Under the pieces are notes generated by a model. The model saw only the letters and a program-made list of their open reading frames with translations, was not told where the DNA came from and did not search any database. Shown here piece by piece: positions 46,708 through 54,258 of a DNA stretch of 64,000 nucleotides (position 1 is the stretch's first letter; each line of letters starts with the position of its first letter). The position numbers were made by a program, and so were the translations under genes. Source of the DNA: Anaplasma ovis str. Haibei (GTDB taxonomy: Bacteria > Pseudomonadota > Alphaproteobacteria > Rickettsiales > Anaplasmataceae); the NCBI RefSeq assembly GCF_002214625.1, contig NZ_CP015994.1, forward strand, positions 806,001 through 870,000. Reading direction: 5' to 3'.

Positions 46708-47457
46708 TTATGGAGCCACGCCAATATCGTTATTATTCTGTTGAGCAGAACCAAAGTTTTCAGCAAAAGTCATATTAAACTCGTACACTTTAACCCCGGT
46801 TTCGCCTCCTCCGTCGACTAGCCGCGCAGTGAGTAGCTTCCTCATTGATGCAGGAATCCTGCTGAAACCTGGGTCTTCAGAGTTACCAAGCCCTTCAAAA
46901 AACATCTCGGTCTGAAGCTCGGGAAAATCTTGGTGTTTTAACAGGAAGTGGACACGCGGAGACCTACCCATATGCTGACCCGGCATAACTGTAACAAAGC
47001 CAAAGTTACCCAGATTGTCTGTGGTTGCCTTGCCAGAACCGTTAAAGTTTTCATCGTATTTCACCTCGCCAGGCCTGCCCGACGAACTCCTAGTTGCCTC
47101 ACCAGAATTTTCTGCCCTACCCGAATTGTACACACCGCGTGAGTCTGCTTGCCACATAAACACGTTAACGTTGCTGAGGGGGTGGCATTTTGAATCCGTT
47201 ACTCGCCCCATTATGTATATCAACTCCCCATCGGCAACTACTGGGCTCCCAGACTTACGTGCCAAATTGTTCGAGAGGTTAAAAACATTGGGCATTTCAC
47301 TAACATCATGAATTTCCGGAGTTTCCACACAATTTATGATCACCGGATCAACCGCACCAGCCCCACGAGAGAAGCACGCCACCAACACAGCCAATCCAAC
47401 AAACACGCCACTAAACCACTTATTTAACTTCCTCACCCCTCTCATAGCCAACCCCAT
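46708..47457 (-). CDS. Exported intradiol-dioxygenase-fold protein (PcaH-like) with altered metal ligands
   Basis: 249 aa, ATG at 47457 (a second ATG at 47445). An N-terminal signal peptide (VFVGLAVLVACFSRGAGA) implies export. The protocatechuate 3,4-dioxygenase fold is visible: GRVTDSKCHPLSNVNVFMWQ, then SRGVYN, FNGSGKATTDNLGNFGFVTV, MPGQHMGRSPRVHFLLKH. In active enzymes ferric iron is bound by two Tyr and two His in Y...PGxY...HIH. Here Y110 (GVY) and H170 remain, but the second Tyr is His162 (PGQH) and the first His is Arg168 (PRVH). Catechol cleavage is therefore doubtful. Conserved exported members of this family are known in Rickettsiales with unknown function. Confidence 0.8.
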   Translation of the reverse strand: MGLAMRGVRKLNKWFSGVFVGLAVLVACFSRGAGAVDPVIINCVETPEIHDVSEMPNVFNLSNNLARKSGSPVVADGELIYIMGRVTDSKCHPLSNVNVFMWQADSRGVYNSGRAENSGEATRSSSGRPGEVKYDENFNGSGKATTDNLGNFGFVTVMPGQHMGRSPRVHFLLKHQDFPELQTEMFFEGLGNSEDPGFSRIPASMRKLLTARLVDGGGETGVKVYEFNMTFAENFGSAQQNNNDIGVAP

Positions 47458-48097
47458 AACACACCAACAACCTCAGCAGAACACGGCAACCCTGACCGTG
47501 CGTGTCCATCCCGGCACAAGAAACCCAACAATCGCGGGTGCCGCACACTACCCATACCGAGCCGACGCCGCGCAATATACAACACCAGAGACTAACCCTG
47601 TATTACCGCGCAGCACCACCCAAAGCAAGAAAAACAATTCACCCTAAATCCCGTCAGCATGAAACTCGCCAGCAACGCACATATGCTCCACCAGACGGTG
47701 CAACAAACCGCTTTGTCAGAAGCATACACTTCACACAGCATCGCGGCAAGTTTCTGGATTGGCGCAAACCAGTAGGCGGGAAACGGCCTACCATCGCAGT
47801 GTTATAGCCGGCTCCATTACACTTAAAGGGTGGCTCTAGCACAAAGCTGATGGGTATGGTGCAGATTCCGGTAGAGCCCGCAATGCACCTTACACCACTC
47901 CCTAAAAAATTCGCCCGATCCTCATTGGCCGGCTCTGGGGCAAAACACATGCCACGTCACACCTAACAGCCTATTTGCGTTGGGTGGCGCCAAATGTTGT
48001 TCAATAACAACAATCGCGCCCCCTATAGCTTCTTGAAATGCCGCACAAATGGTGCTAGAATCCGCACGCTTGTGCTTGTTTGGTTTTTGGGGCCAGT
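47458..48097. other. Long spacer before pepA
   Basis: 640 bases. Short frames of about 100 codons on both strands (47336-47647 plus; 47654-47950 minus) lack family features, plausible starts and coding character. A bipartite hairpin at 47986-48020 is the only structure I can support. Confidence 0.4.
47986..48020. promoter_or_regulatory. Bipartite hairpin in the pepA leader
   Basis: An outer stem GGCGC (47986-47990)/GCGCC (48016-48020) encloses an inner perfect stem TGTTGTT (47995-48001)/AACAACA (48006-48012) with loop CAAT. It ends 78 bases before the pepA ATG. It could be a leader structure or a binding site. Confidence 0.4.
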
Positions 48098-49594
48098 ATG
48101 GTTAGTGTTTCGTTTCTTAGTCTTGCTTCCGGTGTTTCTACCTTGCTTAAAACCGCAGTGCTTGTTGTTGGGGTTTTTGAGAGCAGTAACGTACTTGAAG
48201 ATGGTGGGATTCTGCGCCCTGAGGAGAAAAAGACGGTGTTGAAAGTCAAAGACATGGCTATGTTCTCCGGGAAGTTCGCCGACACCATGCCTATAGTCCT
48301 AACCCGTGACGGCGGGGTGGTACTAGTAGTAGGTCTGGGCAAAGAGTCTGACACCATAACGGAGAGTAAGGCTATGGAGTTGGGCGGGGCGGTGTATTCT
48401 AGCCTTGAGAAGATTAAGGCGAAGAGCGCTGTAATAGCGGCACCTAGCGGCTCAGAGCTCGGAGTGGCTTACGGGGCTTTCTTACGCAGTTTCAAGTTTG
48501 ACCAATATTTTCACAGCAAGAGGTCTGACCATGTGTCCACGGTTCAGGAGATCAACGTGTTGGTTTCCGGGGACGCGGAGTCTGCAAAGAAATCTTTTGA
48601 TGCGCTTAGGAAAGCGGAAGGAGAGTCAGTATTTTTCGTGCGCTCGCTTGTGTCAGAGCCTGCAAATATTTTGTACCCAGAAGAATATGCGGCACGAATT
48701 CAGAAGGAGCTAACTCCGCTCGGGGTTGAGGTAGAAGTGCTTGACGAGAAGCGCATGGAAGACGAGGGCATGATGGCCCTTCTCGGAGTTGGGCAGGGCA
48801 GCACTAAAGAGTCAAGATTGGTCGTTATGAAATACACTGGGGCACCTGGTGGTGGGGCTCCGCTGGCGTTTGTGGGCAAGGGCGTGACTTTTGACACTGG
48901 GGGCGTATCGCTCAAGCCTGCAAAGGGTATGTGGAGCATGAAGTATGACATGGGCGGCTCTGCTGTTGTTGTCGGGTTGATGAGGACTTTAGCCGCAAGA
49001 AAAGCGAAGGTAAACGCAGTTGGTGTGGTAGGGCTGGTTGAGAATGCTGTTGGTGGAAATGCCCAGCGTCCTGGTGACATTGTCACTTCCATGTCTGGAC
49101 AGACCATAGAGGTTTTAAATACAGACGCGGAGGGCAGGCTAGTCTTGGCCGATGCTCTGTGGTACACGCAGAAGGTGTTCTCTCCGAAGTTCATTGTTGA
49201 CCTAGCGACTTTGACTGGAGCAATAACCGTTGCGTTGGGGGAGAACCAGTATGCAGGACTCTTTTCCAACAATGATTCCCTGGCTGAGCAGCTTACAAAA
49301 GCTGGTGAGGAAGTTAATGAGAAGCTTTGGCGCATGCCCATGGGAGATGCTTACGACAAGATGATAGATTCCCCAGCAGCGGATGTGCAAAATATTTCCA
49401 CCAAGGGACGTGGGGCTGACAGCATAACTGCCGCGCAGTTCTTGCAGCGCTTTGTAAATGAGGTACCTTGGGCACATTTGGACATTGCCGGTGTTGCTTG
49501 GGATGACGATGGGTCTGCTGTGTGCGCTAAAGGGGCAACTGGGTTTGGTGTGATGCTGCTCAATAGGTTTGTATCAAAGTATCACGAAAAGTGA
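48098..49594 (+). CDS. pepA: Leucyl aminopeptidase (cytosol aminopeptidase, M17)
   Basis: 498 aa from the ATG at 48098 (MVSVSFLSLASGVSTLLK); a TTG six codons upstream is less likely. The two-metal catalytic region is intact: VGKGVTFDTGGVSLKPAKGM, MKYDMGGSA and NTDAEGRLVLADAL, with the bicarbonate-site arginine in the last. The N-terminal domain is the usual macro-like fold. Hexameric M17 enzymes trim peptides in the cytosol; some also bind DNA. The stop overlaps the extended purN frame. Confidence 0.96.
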   Translation: MVSVSFLSLASGVSTLLKTAVLVVGVFESSNVLEDGGILRPEEKKTVLKVKDMAMFSGKFADTMPIVLTRDGGVVLVVGLGKESDTITESKAMELGGAVYSSLEKIKAKSAVIAAPSGSELGVAYGAFLRSFKFDQYFHSKRSDHVSTVQEINVLVSGDAESAKKSFDALRKAEGESVFFVRSLVSEPANILYPEEYAARIQKELTPLGVEVEVLDEKRMEDEGMMALLGVGQGSTKESRLVVMKYTGAPGGGAPLAFVGKGVTFDTGGVSLKPAKGMWSMKYDMGGSAVVVGLMRTLAARKAKVNAVGVVGLVENAVGGNAQRPGDIVTSMSGQTIEVLNTDAEGRLVLADALWYTQKVFSPKFIVDLATLTGAITVALGENQYAGLFSNNDSLAEQLTKAGEEVNEKLWRMPMGDAYDKMIDSPAADVQNISTKGRGADSITAAQFLQRFVNEVPWAHLDIAGVAWDDDGSAVCAKGATGFGVMLLNRFVSKYHEK

Positions 49595-49608
49595 GGCGGG
49601 GTAGCCGC

Positions 49609-50253
49609 ATGGCAGGGGCAGACCGTCTTAAGCTTGGCGTGTTGATCTCCGGCAGGGGGTCAAACATGGCAGTCTTAGCTCGGGCATGTCTAGATGACGG
49701 GTTCCCTGCAGTTGTGGAGTGTGTTATATCAAACAACCCCAAAGCTGCGGGGCTCTCTATTGCCAACAACTACGGGCTACGCTCGTTCGTCGTCGAGAGG
49801 AAGCCTCTAGATGTTGAGCGAATTGATCAAGTTTTGACGGATCACAAGGTAGACTTGGTGTGCTTGGCAGGTTTTATGAGCATACTAGAGGGGGGATTCG
49901 TTCAAAAATGGCATCGCAAAATGATAAACATACACCCATCTCTGCTGCCAGCATTCAAAGGTATGCGGGCACAAGAACAGGCCTTGAGAGCCGGGGTTAA
50001 AGTTACTGGGTGTACTGTGCATTATGTTTATCCGGAGCTGGATGCCGGACCGATAATAATGCAGGCGGCAGTACCAGTTTTGAGCAACGACAGCGTAGAA
50101 AGCCTTGCGAACAGGATACTGGCTGCGGAGCATGTGTGCTACCCTGAGGCAGTACGGCTTATATCTCTAGGCAAAATAAGGCTAGGCAGCGATGACGTAG
50201 TTGAGGCAAACGACGGCAGTAAGTTGTTTCTTTTTCCCGCCAGTATTTCATAG
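49609..50253 (+). CDS. purN: Phosphoribosylglycinamide formyltransferase
   Basis: 214 aa from the ATG at 49609 (MAGADRLKLGVLISGRGSNM); a GTG at 49591 overlaps the pepA stop. It formylates GAR with 10-formyl-THF. Phosphate loop ISGRGSNM, folate/catalytic region FMSILEGGFVQKWHRKMINI, catalytic HPSLLPAFKG with Asn and His, and the aspartate in ELDAGPII are all visible. One of three purine genes in the window with purQ and purL. Confidence 0.95.
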   Translation: MAGADRLKLGVLISGRGSNMAVLARACLDDGFPAVVECVISNNPKAAGLSIANNYGLRSFVVERKPLDVERIDQVLTDHKVDLVCLAGFMSILEGGFVQKWHRKMINIHPSLLPAFKGMRAQEQALRAGVKVTGCTVHYVYPELDAGPIIMQAAVPVLSNDSVESLANRILAAEHVCYPEAVRLISLGKIRLGSDDVVEANDGSKLFLFPASIS

Positions 50254-50261
50254 TTGCCCCC

Positions 50262-50513
50262 CTATCTTGCTCTTGACTGTTGCGCCACGGTAGCAACATT
50301 ACCAACAACAGGCTCCCAATCTTGAGCACTAGCAATAGCCTGGTAAAGATCAGCACCAGCCTCGAGGAAATCTTTTTCTCCCGCAAGAGACTTCATCACA
50401 TCAGAGTTGGAAGTACTAGCCTTGGCAATCTCCACAGCAGCCCTACCAGTCTGAGTCAGGACCTCAGCAGTCCCCTTCTTACCAGTAGCAACGATAGCCT
50501 CCCCCCCCCACAC
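50262..50513 (-). pseudogene. Out-of-frame C-terminal part of the first Ala-rich repeat-family gene
   Basis: About 80 codons (GGEAIVATGKKGTAEVLTQT to ATVAQQSRAR) open in the frame one base away from the 51312 gene, beginning inside the G9 tract. Composition and continuity show it is the natural C-terminus of that protein. If the tract had 8 or 11 G, the joined product would be about 349-350 aa. Confidence 0.75.
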
Positions 50514-51312
50514 CAGTTAGAGCCTTAACAGCAGCGGCCTGGGCACCAAGCTGGGCTTCTACAACATTACCAGCATCTTCAACAGTCTTAGCAGCATCAG
50601 CTGTTACCAGAGCACCCAGAGCCCCACCACCAGCAAAGAGTAGAGCCGCAGCTACAACAGGCCAAACAACCACACCACCAGCTACAGCAGCTCCTACAGC
50701 CACAGCAACAACCACAGCATCAGCAACAACACTTACAGCAGCGGCACCTAGGACCAGACCACCGACAGCACCTGTTACCACACCACCTTTGGCAATCTTA
50801 GCCCCGACCTTGGCACTATCCTTAGCAACCTTGACACCAGCCTTGGCAATTTTAGCAGCAGCACCAGCTGTACCCTCAGCAGCACTAGCAACCCCAGCCT
50901 TAGCAATTTTCCCATAATTTATTTTTCCAGCTATAGGAGTTATAGGAGTAAGAACAGGTTGTAATGATTGTACAGTGACTAATCCTTCTTCCTTTACTTG
51001 TATAACTTGCTGCCAAGATCTATATAAATCCCTTATAGATACTCCAGTTACTGCTATATATGCAGCAACTGCTGATATAGCCCCAGCTACACATACTGCT
51101 GCAGCAATACCTACTGGATTTGCTACAACTGCAGCTACAGCCCCACTAGCAATCGCTAGTCCCACAGCGACTACAGCCCCAGCAAAGAGTAGAGCACCAC
51201 CTGTTAGCAGTCTCACGATCTCACCAGCACCTAGAGCCCCAGTCGCATGAGCTCTGTTTGCTACTGCGATACGATGTGCAAGTGCTTTTCCTGTTTTTGC
51301 GCTGGAACTCAA
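50479..51312 (-). CDS. Ala/Val/Gly-rich membrane protein, repeat-family copy 1 (interrupted at poly-G tract)
   Basis: 277 aa as read. It starts at TTG 51312 (SSSAKTGKALAHRIAVANRA) behind AAGGAGGGAGGAG (51330-51318), so the unusual start is well supported. Hydrophobic stretches are at residues about 33-90 (GALLFAGAVVAVGLAIASGA; VANPVGIAAAVCVAGAISA) and about 190-235 (VVADAVVVAVAVGAAVAGGV). Between them lies the shared core SIRDLYRSWQQVIQVKEEGL, VTVQSLQPVLTPITPIAGKI. Reading ends LTGVGGGGYRCYW after GGG GGG GGA. No known domain. Two paralogues follow upstream at 51741 and 52748. Similar gene triplets (AAAP/Alp) are reported in A. marginale; identity not verified. Confidence 0.75.
   Translation of the reverse strand: MSSSAKTGKALAHRIAVANRAHATGALGAGEIVRLLTGGALLFAGAVVAVGLAIASGAVAAVVANPVGIAAAVCVAGAISAVAAYIAVTGVSIRDLYRSWQQVIQVKEEGLVTVQSLQPVLTPITPIAGKINYGKIAKAGVASAAEGTAGAAAKIAKAGVKVAKDSAKVGAKIAKGGVVTGAVGGLVLGAAAVSVVADAVVVAVAVGAAVAGGVVVWPVVAAALLFAGGGALGALVTADAAKTVEDAGNVVEAQLGAQAAAVKALTGVGGGGYRCYW
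50501..50509 (-). repeat. G9 homopolymer tract (C9 on the plus strand) inside repeat-family copy 1
   Basis: Nine consecutive G on the coding strand sit exactly where the reading frame switches. Nine G gives a stop after seven more codons. Eight or eleven would join the two parts, and ten gives another early stop. Such tracts slip during replication. Confidence 0.85.
50867..51063 (-). repeat. Shared core block, copy 1
   Basis: 197-bp block nearly identical to 52441-52637 (one mismatch seen, gatC/gatT near 51020) and, over 144 bp, to 53537-53680. It encodes GVSIRDLY(K/R)SWQQVIQ to ITPIAGKINYGKIAKAGVAS. It is AT-rich compared with the flanking GC-rich coding sequence. Confidence 0.85.
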
Positions 51313-51396
51313 TTTTACTCCTCCCTCCTTGCGGAGATGCTGGTGTATGGTTTATGCGTAGCTCTATTACAGCACCAACGGATAATTATCCCGCTA
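51246..51396 (-). repeat. Shared leader and N-terminal block, copy 1
   Basis: Near-identical to 53862-53998. It spans the first 22 codons, the TTG start, the strong Shine-Dalgarno and about 65 bases of leader. A 4-base GGAG duplication makes the Shine-Dalgarno longer here than in copy 3. Similarity stops abruptly at CAACGGA. Confidence 0.8.
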
Positions 51397-51740
51397 AGGC
51401 CTATAACGCGGGGTATTTCACGTGTAAGTAGGGTCTACCTCCCCAGTCCTAGTGTACAATGACACTACATAACAACTTATTAATAATATGAATATATTAA
51501 GGAGTCTGTGCGTGCAATGGTTGGGAGGCGCACATAGTACCCACTGCAACCTTAACTTTTCTCCTTGTTGTAGACGCTTTTAATGATTACCTTTTTATCC
51601 CATGTAGCGCTGGTGGGAGGACTTTTAGGTTTTTGGGTAGGGTGGTTTAGCAATCACGCCAGCAACAAGTAGACCACCACCAACCAGAGCACCACCTAGG
51701 ACCAGAGCAACCGCACCTGCAGCCAAACCAGCAGCACCTG
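51397..51740. other. Spacer between repeat-family copies 1 and 2
   Basis: 51625-51740 is the frameshifted 3' end of copy 2 (see its entry). 51397-51624 holds no supported gene; it should contain the promoter of copy 1, for which I see no clear hexamers. Confidence 0.4.
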
Positions 51741-52766
51741 TTAGCAGTCCCACGCTCTCAGCACCACCCAACCGGCAGCCTGAGCCCCACCACCGGCCTG
51801 AACAATCAACCCGGCCAACCCACCACCAACACTACCCTGAGCAGCCTTAGCAACACTAGCAGCAGCGGCCGTAGCAGCCTTAAAAACCTCACTCTCATGA
51901 GCCTTAGCAGCCTCCTTAGTTAGAGTCACACCAACCTTAGCAACCTCTAGAGCTGCCCTAGCAGTCTCAGCAGCAGCCTGAGCAACAGCCGCAGCCGCAG
52001 TCTGAGCGGCAGCCAGGCTAGTAGTTTGAGCAACTTGACCAGCTGCAGCACCTAGGACCAGACCACCGACAGCACCTGTTAGCAGTCCCACGATCTCACC
52101 ACCCTGACCACTGAGAACACCAGCAACCTTGACACCAGCCTTGGCAATCTTACCAGCAGCACCCTCCTTAGTACCCCAAGAAGTACCAGCACTGGCCGCA
52201 CCCTTAGCAACCTCTAGAGCTGCCCTAGCGCTCTCAGTCCCTGCAGTTTGAACAGCATCAGCAACCTTACCAGCCACAGAACCCAGGACCAGACCACCTA
52301 TAGCACCCGCGGCCGTAGTACCTTTGGCAATCTTAGCCCCGACCTTGGCACTACCCTTTGCAACCTTGACACCAGCATCGACACTACCCTTTGCAACCTT
52401 CACACCAACCCTGACACTACCCTTTGCAACCTTGACACCAGCTGTACCCTCAGCAGCACTAGCAACCCCAGCCTTAGCAATTTTCCCATAATTTATTTTT
52501 CCAGCTATAGGAGTTATAGGAGTAAGAACAGGTTGTAATGATTGTACAGTGACTAATCCTTCTTCCTTTACTTGTATAACTTGCTGCCAAGATTTATATA
52601 AATCCCTTATAGATACTCCAGTTACTGCTATATATGCTACAGCAGCAACTGCTGATATAACGGCAGCTACAGCAATAGCTAGACCACCCACACCAACCGT
52701 AGCAACCGCACATATTACTGCTACTGTGCATAGTAGCTTGCCTATGTTCAGTGGTACCTCTGACAC
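51741..52766 (-). CDS. Ala/Val/Gly-rich membrane protein, repeat-family copy 2 (truncated at both ends)
   Basis: 341 aa from the GTG at 52766. It lacks the SSSAKTGKALAH start of its paralogues: after KTGK-like DNA it jumps to SEVPLNIGKLLCTVAVICAV. The core SIRDLYKSWQQVIQVKEEGL and ITPIAGKINYGKIAKAG is followed by tandem 11-residue units such as VKVAKGSVRVGVKVAKGSVD and AKVGAKIAKG. Later GGL(V/I)LG... hydrophobic stretches and Ala-rich helices follow. It ends AAGWVVLRAWDC, but a one-base shift at GGTTGGGTGG opens GGAESVGLLTGAAGLAAG to 51625, clearly the family C-terminus. It overlaps the 3' end of copy 3 by 19 bases. Confidence 0.7.
   Translation of the reverse strand: MSEVPLNIGKLLCTVAVICAVATVGVGGLAIAVAAVISAVAAVAYIAVTGVSIRDLYKSWQQVIQVKEEGLVTVQSLQPVLTPITPIAGKINYGKIAKAGVASAAEGTAGVKVAKGSVRVGVKVAKGSVDAGVKVAKGSAKVGAKIAKGTTAAGAIGGLVLGSVAGKVADAVQTAGTESARAALEVAKGAASAGTSWGTKEGAAGKIAKAGVKVAGVLSGQGGEIVGLLTGAVGGLVLGAAAGQVAQTTSLAAAQTAAAAVAQAAAETARAALEVAKVGVTLTKEAAKAHESEVFKAATAAAASVAKAAQGSVGGGLAGLIVQAGGGAQAAGWVVLRAWDC
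52441..52637 (-). repeat. Shared core block, copy 2
   Basis: 197 bp, virtually identical to 50867-51063. It contains the sequence for ITPIAGKINYGKIAKAGVAS and SIRDLYKSWQQVIQ. The near-identity between genes that differ greatly elsewhere suggests gene conversion or recent exchange. Confidence 0.85.
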
Positions 52767-53929
52767 TTTTCCTGTTTTGGTGGCTTAGAAGTACTCTGTT
52801 CAGGTTCAACATCTGGAGCAATCTCACCAATCTCAGCAGGTGCATAAGCGAGCTGACCAGCCTTAACAGCATCCTTGATTGCACCAGCTTTACGTCTACA
52901 CACATAGGCAGCCCCTGCAGCACCTAGGACCAGACCACAAGAGACCACAGCTACAGCAATTACAGGAGCAGCAGCACCAACAGCAATTACTGCTCCCACA
53001 GCCTGAGCAACCAGAGTCACAGCAACGACAGCCATGACTAGTTTCATAGTTGGGCCACCAGCAGGTGGAGCATTAAGCCACTTTATTTTACTAACCTGCT
53101 GTGGTTTATAGTTTTCTATAACATCATATTCTGTATTATCCTTCTTACTCCCTGCTACAACCTCCTTCATGGATATCACAGGAATCTTAGCATTCTTAGC
53201 AGCATCCTTTATGGCACTGGGATCTACCTCAACCATGACCTTGGCAACACCAGAATTGGTAGCAACCTGAGCCATGACCTTACTGGGCCCAATCTCAACA
53301 GTACTCCTACAGCAACAACAGGCACAAGTAATCACAGCAACCACGCCAGCTACAACATCTAGTGCACCCACAGCCACAGCACCTATAGCCAAACCACCAG
53401 CACCAGCCGTAGCCCCTAAAGCCAGAGCAACCGCACCTGCAGCAATAACCAGAGCACCAGCAATTACTGCTCCCACACCAACCACGCCAGCTACAACATC
53501 TAGTGCACCCTCAGCATCACCAATCTCATCACAACCTATTTTTCCAGCTATAGGAGTTATAGGAGTAAGAACAGGTTGTAATGATTGTACAGTAACTAAT
53601 CCTTCTTCCTTTACTTGTATAACTTGCTTACAAGATTTATATAAATCCCTTATAGATACTCCAGTTACTGCTAAATATGCTACTGCAGCAACTGCTGATA
53701 TAGCACCAGCCACTGCAGCTACAGCAGCCATACCTACTGGATTTGCTACAACTGCACATATAGCACCAGCCACAGCAATCACTGCTGGATTTGCTACAAC
53801 TGCACATATTACTGCTACTGTGCATAGTAGCGTGCCTATGTTCAGGAGTACCCCAGATATCGCATGAGCTCTGTTTGCTACTGCGATACGATGTGCAAGT
53901 GCTTTTCCTGTTTTTGCGCTGGAACTCAA
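52748..53929 (-). CDS. Ala/Val/Gly-rich membrane protein, repeat-family copy 3
   Basis: 393 aa from the TTG at 53929 (SSSAKTGKALAHRIAVANRA), preceded by AAGGAGGAG (53943-53935) with 5-base spacing. The frame is open 82 codons further upstream, but the Shine-Dalgarno and the match to copy 1 decide the start. Order: N-terminal block; hydrophobic VLLNIGTLLCTVAVICAVVA and related stretches; core SIRDLYKSCKQVIQVKEEGL; long hydrophobic Ala/Val/Gly region (about residues 135-205) ending in ITCACCCCR; a hydrophilic part with VDPSAIKDAAKNAKIPVISM; another hydrophobic pair (about 310-350); and a polar tail EIGEIAPDVEPEQSTSKPPK. Cys-rich CACCCC next to a membrane segment could be lipidated. Family unknown. 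Confidence 0.75.
   Translation of the reverse strand: MSSSAKTGKALAHRIAVANRAHAISGVLLNIGTLLCTVAVICAVVANPAVIAVAGAICAVVANPVGMAAVAAVAGAISAVAAVAYLAVTGVSIRDLYKSCKQVIQVKEEGLVTVQSLQPVLTPITPIAGKIGCDEIGDAEGALDVVAGVVGVGAVIAGALVIAAGAVALALGATAGAGGLAIGAVAVGALDVVAGVVAVITCACCCCRSTVEIGPSKVMAQVATNSGVAKVMVEVDPSAIKDAAKNAKIPVISMKEVVAGSKKDNTEYDVIENYKPQQVSKIKWLNAPPAGGPTMKLVMAVVAVTLVAQAVGAVIAVGAAAPVIAVAVVSCGLVLGAAGAAYVCRRKAGAIKDAVKAGQLAYAPAEIGEIAPDVEPEQSTSKPPKQEKCQRYH
53537..53680 (-). repeat. Shared core block, copy 3
   Basis: 144 bp copy of the core, more diverged than the other two (for example acagtAact, ttgctTAcaag, gctAaatatgc). It encodes SIRDLYKSCKQVIQVKEEGL to ITPIAGKI. Confidence 0.8.
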
Positions 53930-53998
53930 TTTTACTCCTCCTTGCGGAGATGCTGGTATATGGTTTGTGCGTAGCTCTATTACAGCACCAACGGAAGG
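53862..53998 (-). repeat. Shared leader and N-terminal block, copy 3
   Basis: Near-identical to 51246-51396, including the TTG start, AAGGAGGAG and leader up to CAACGGA. Outside this point the two upstream regions are unrelated. Confidence 0.8.
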
Positions 53999-54258
53999 AG
54001 TGCGGAATATGTCTGGGCAACATTCCCCGTGTGGACACCTTGCATCACTTGTGGCGGCAATTCGTGTCTGTCTGCATATTGCTCGCGCTAGAGCCACCAG
54101 CTTAGGCTCGTGTGGGAAAGTGTGCGCAGCATTAGCATTACCCCCTGTGTCTCTGAAGAGTTCCATATGCATCATTAGAGGAGCACGTTGCAGTGTAAAC
54201 GCCTATATAGCTCTGGTTTTATGCGCGAAAGTACAAGCCGCACGGGGCGGGGTATCAG
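53999..54258. other. Spacer between repeat-family copy 3 and purQ
   Basis: 260 bases downstream of purQ. The copy 3 frame remains open to 54175, but nothing supports translation there. No terminator-like hairpin is evident, so read-through from purQ into the family is possible. Confidence 0.4.

Noticed and set aside
47336-47950. Overlapping frames of about 100 codons on both strands before pepA
   Set aside because: No signal, family motif or credible start; the plus strand frames are composition artefacts of a C/A-rich spacer.
53274-53867. 197-codon plus-strand frame rich in Ala/Thr/Pro antisense to repeat-family copy 3
   Set aside because: It is the mirror of an Ala/Val/Gly-rich repetitive gene; long antisense frames are expected from such composition, and no ribosome-binding site is seen.
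53930-54175. In-frame 82-codon upstream extension of repeat-family copy 3
   Set aside because: The TTG at 53929 has a near-perfect Shine-Dalgarno and is shared with copy 1, whose upstream sequence is unrelated beyond the shared leader; the extension has no homology or start signal.
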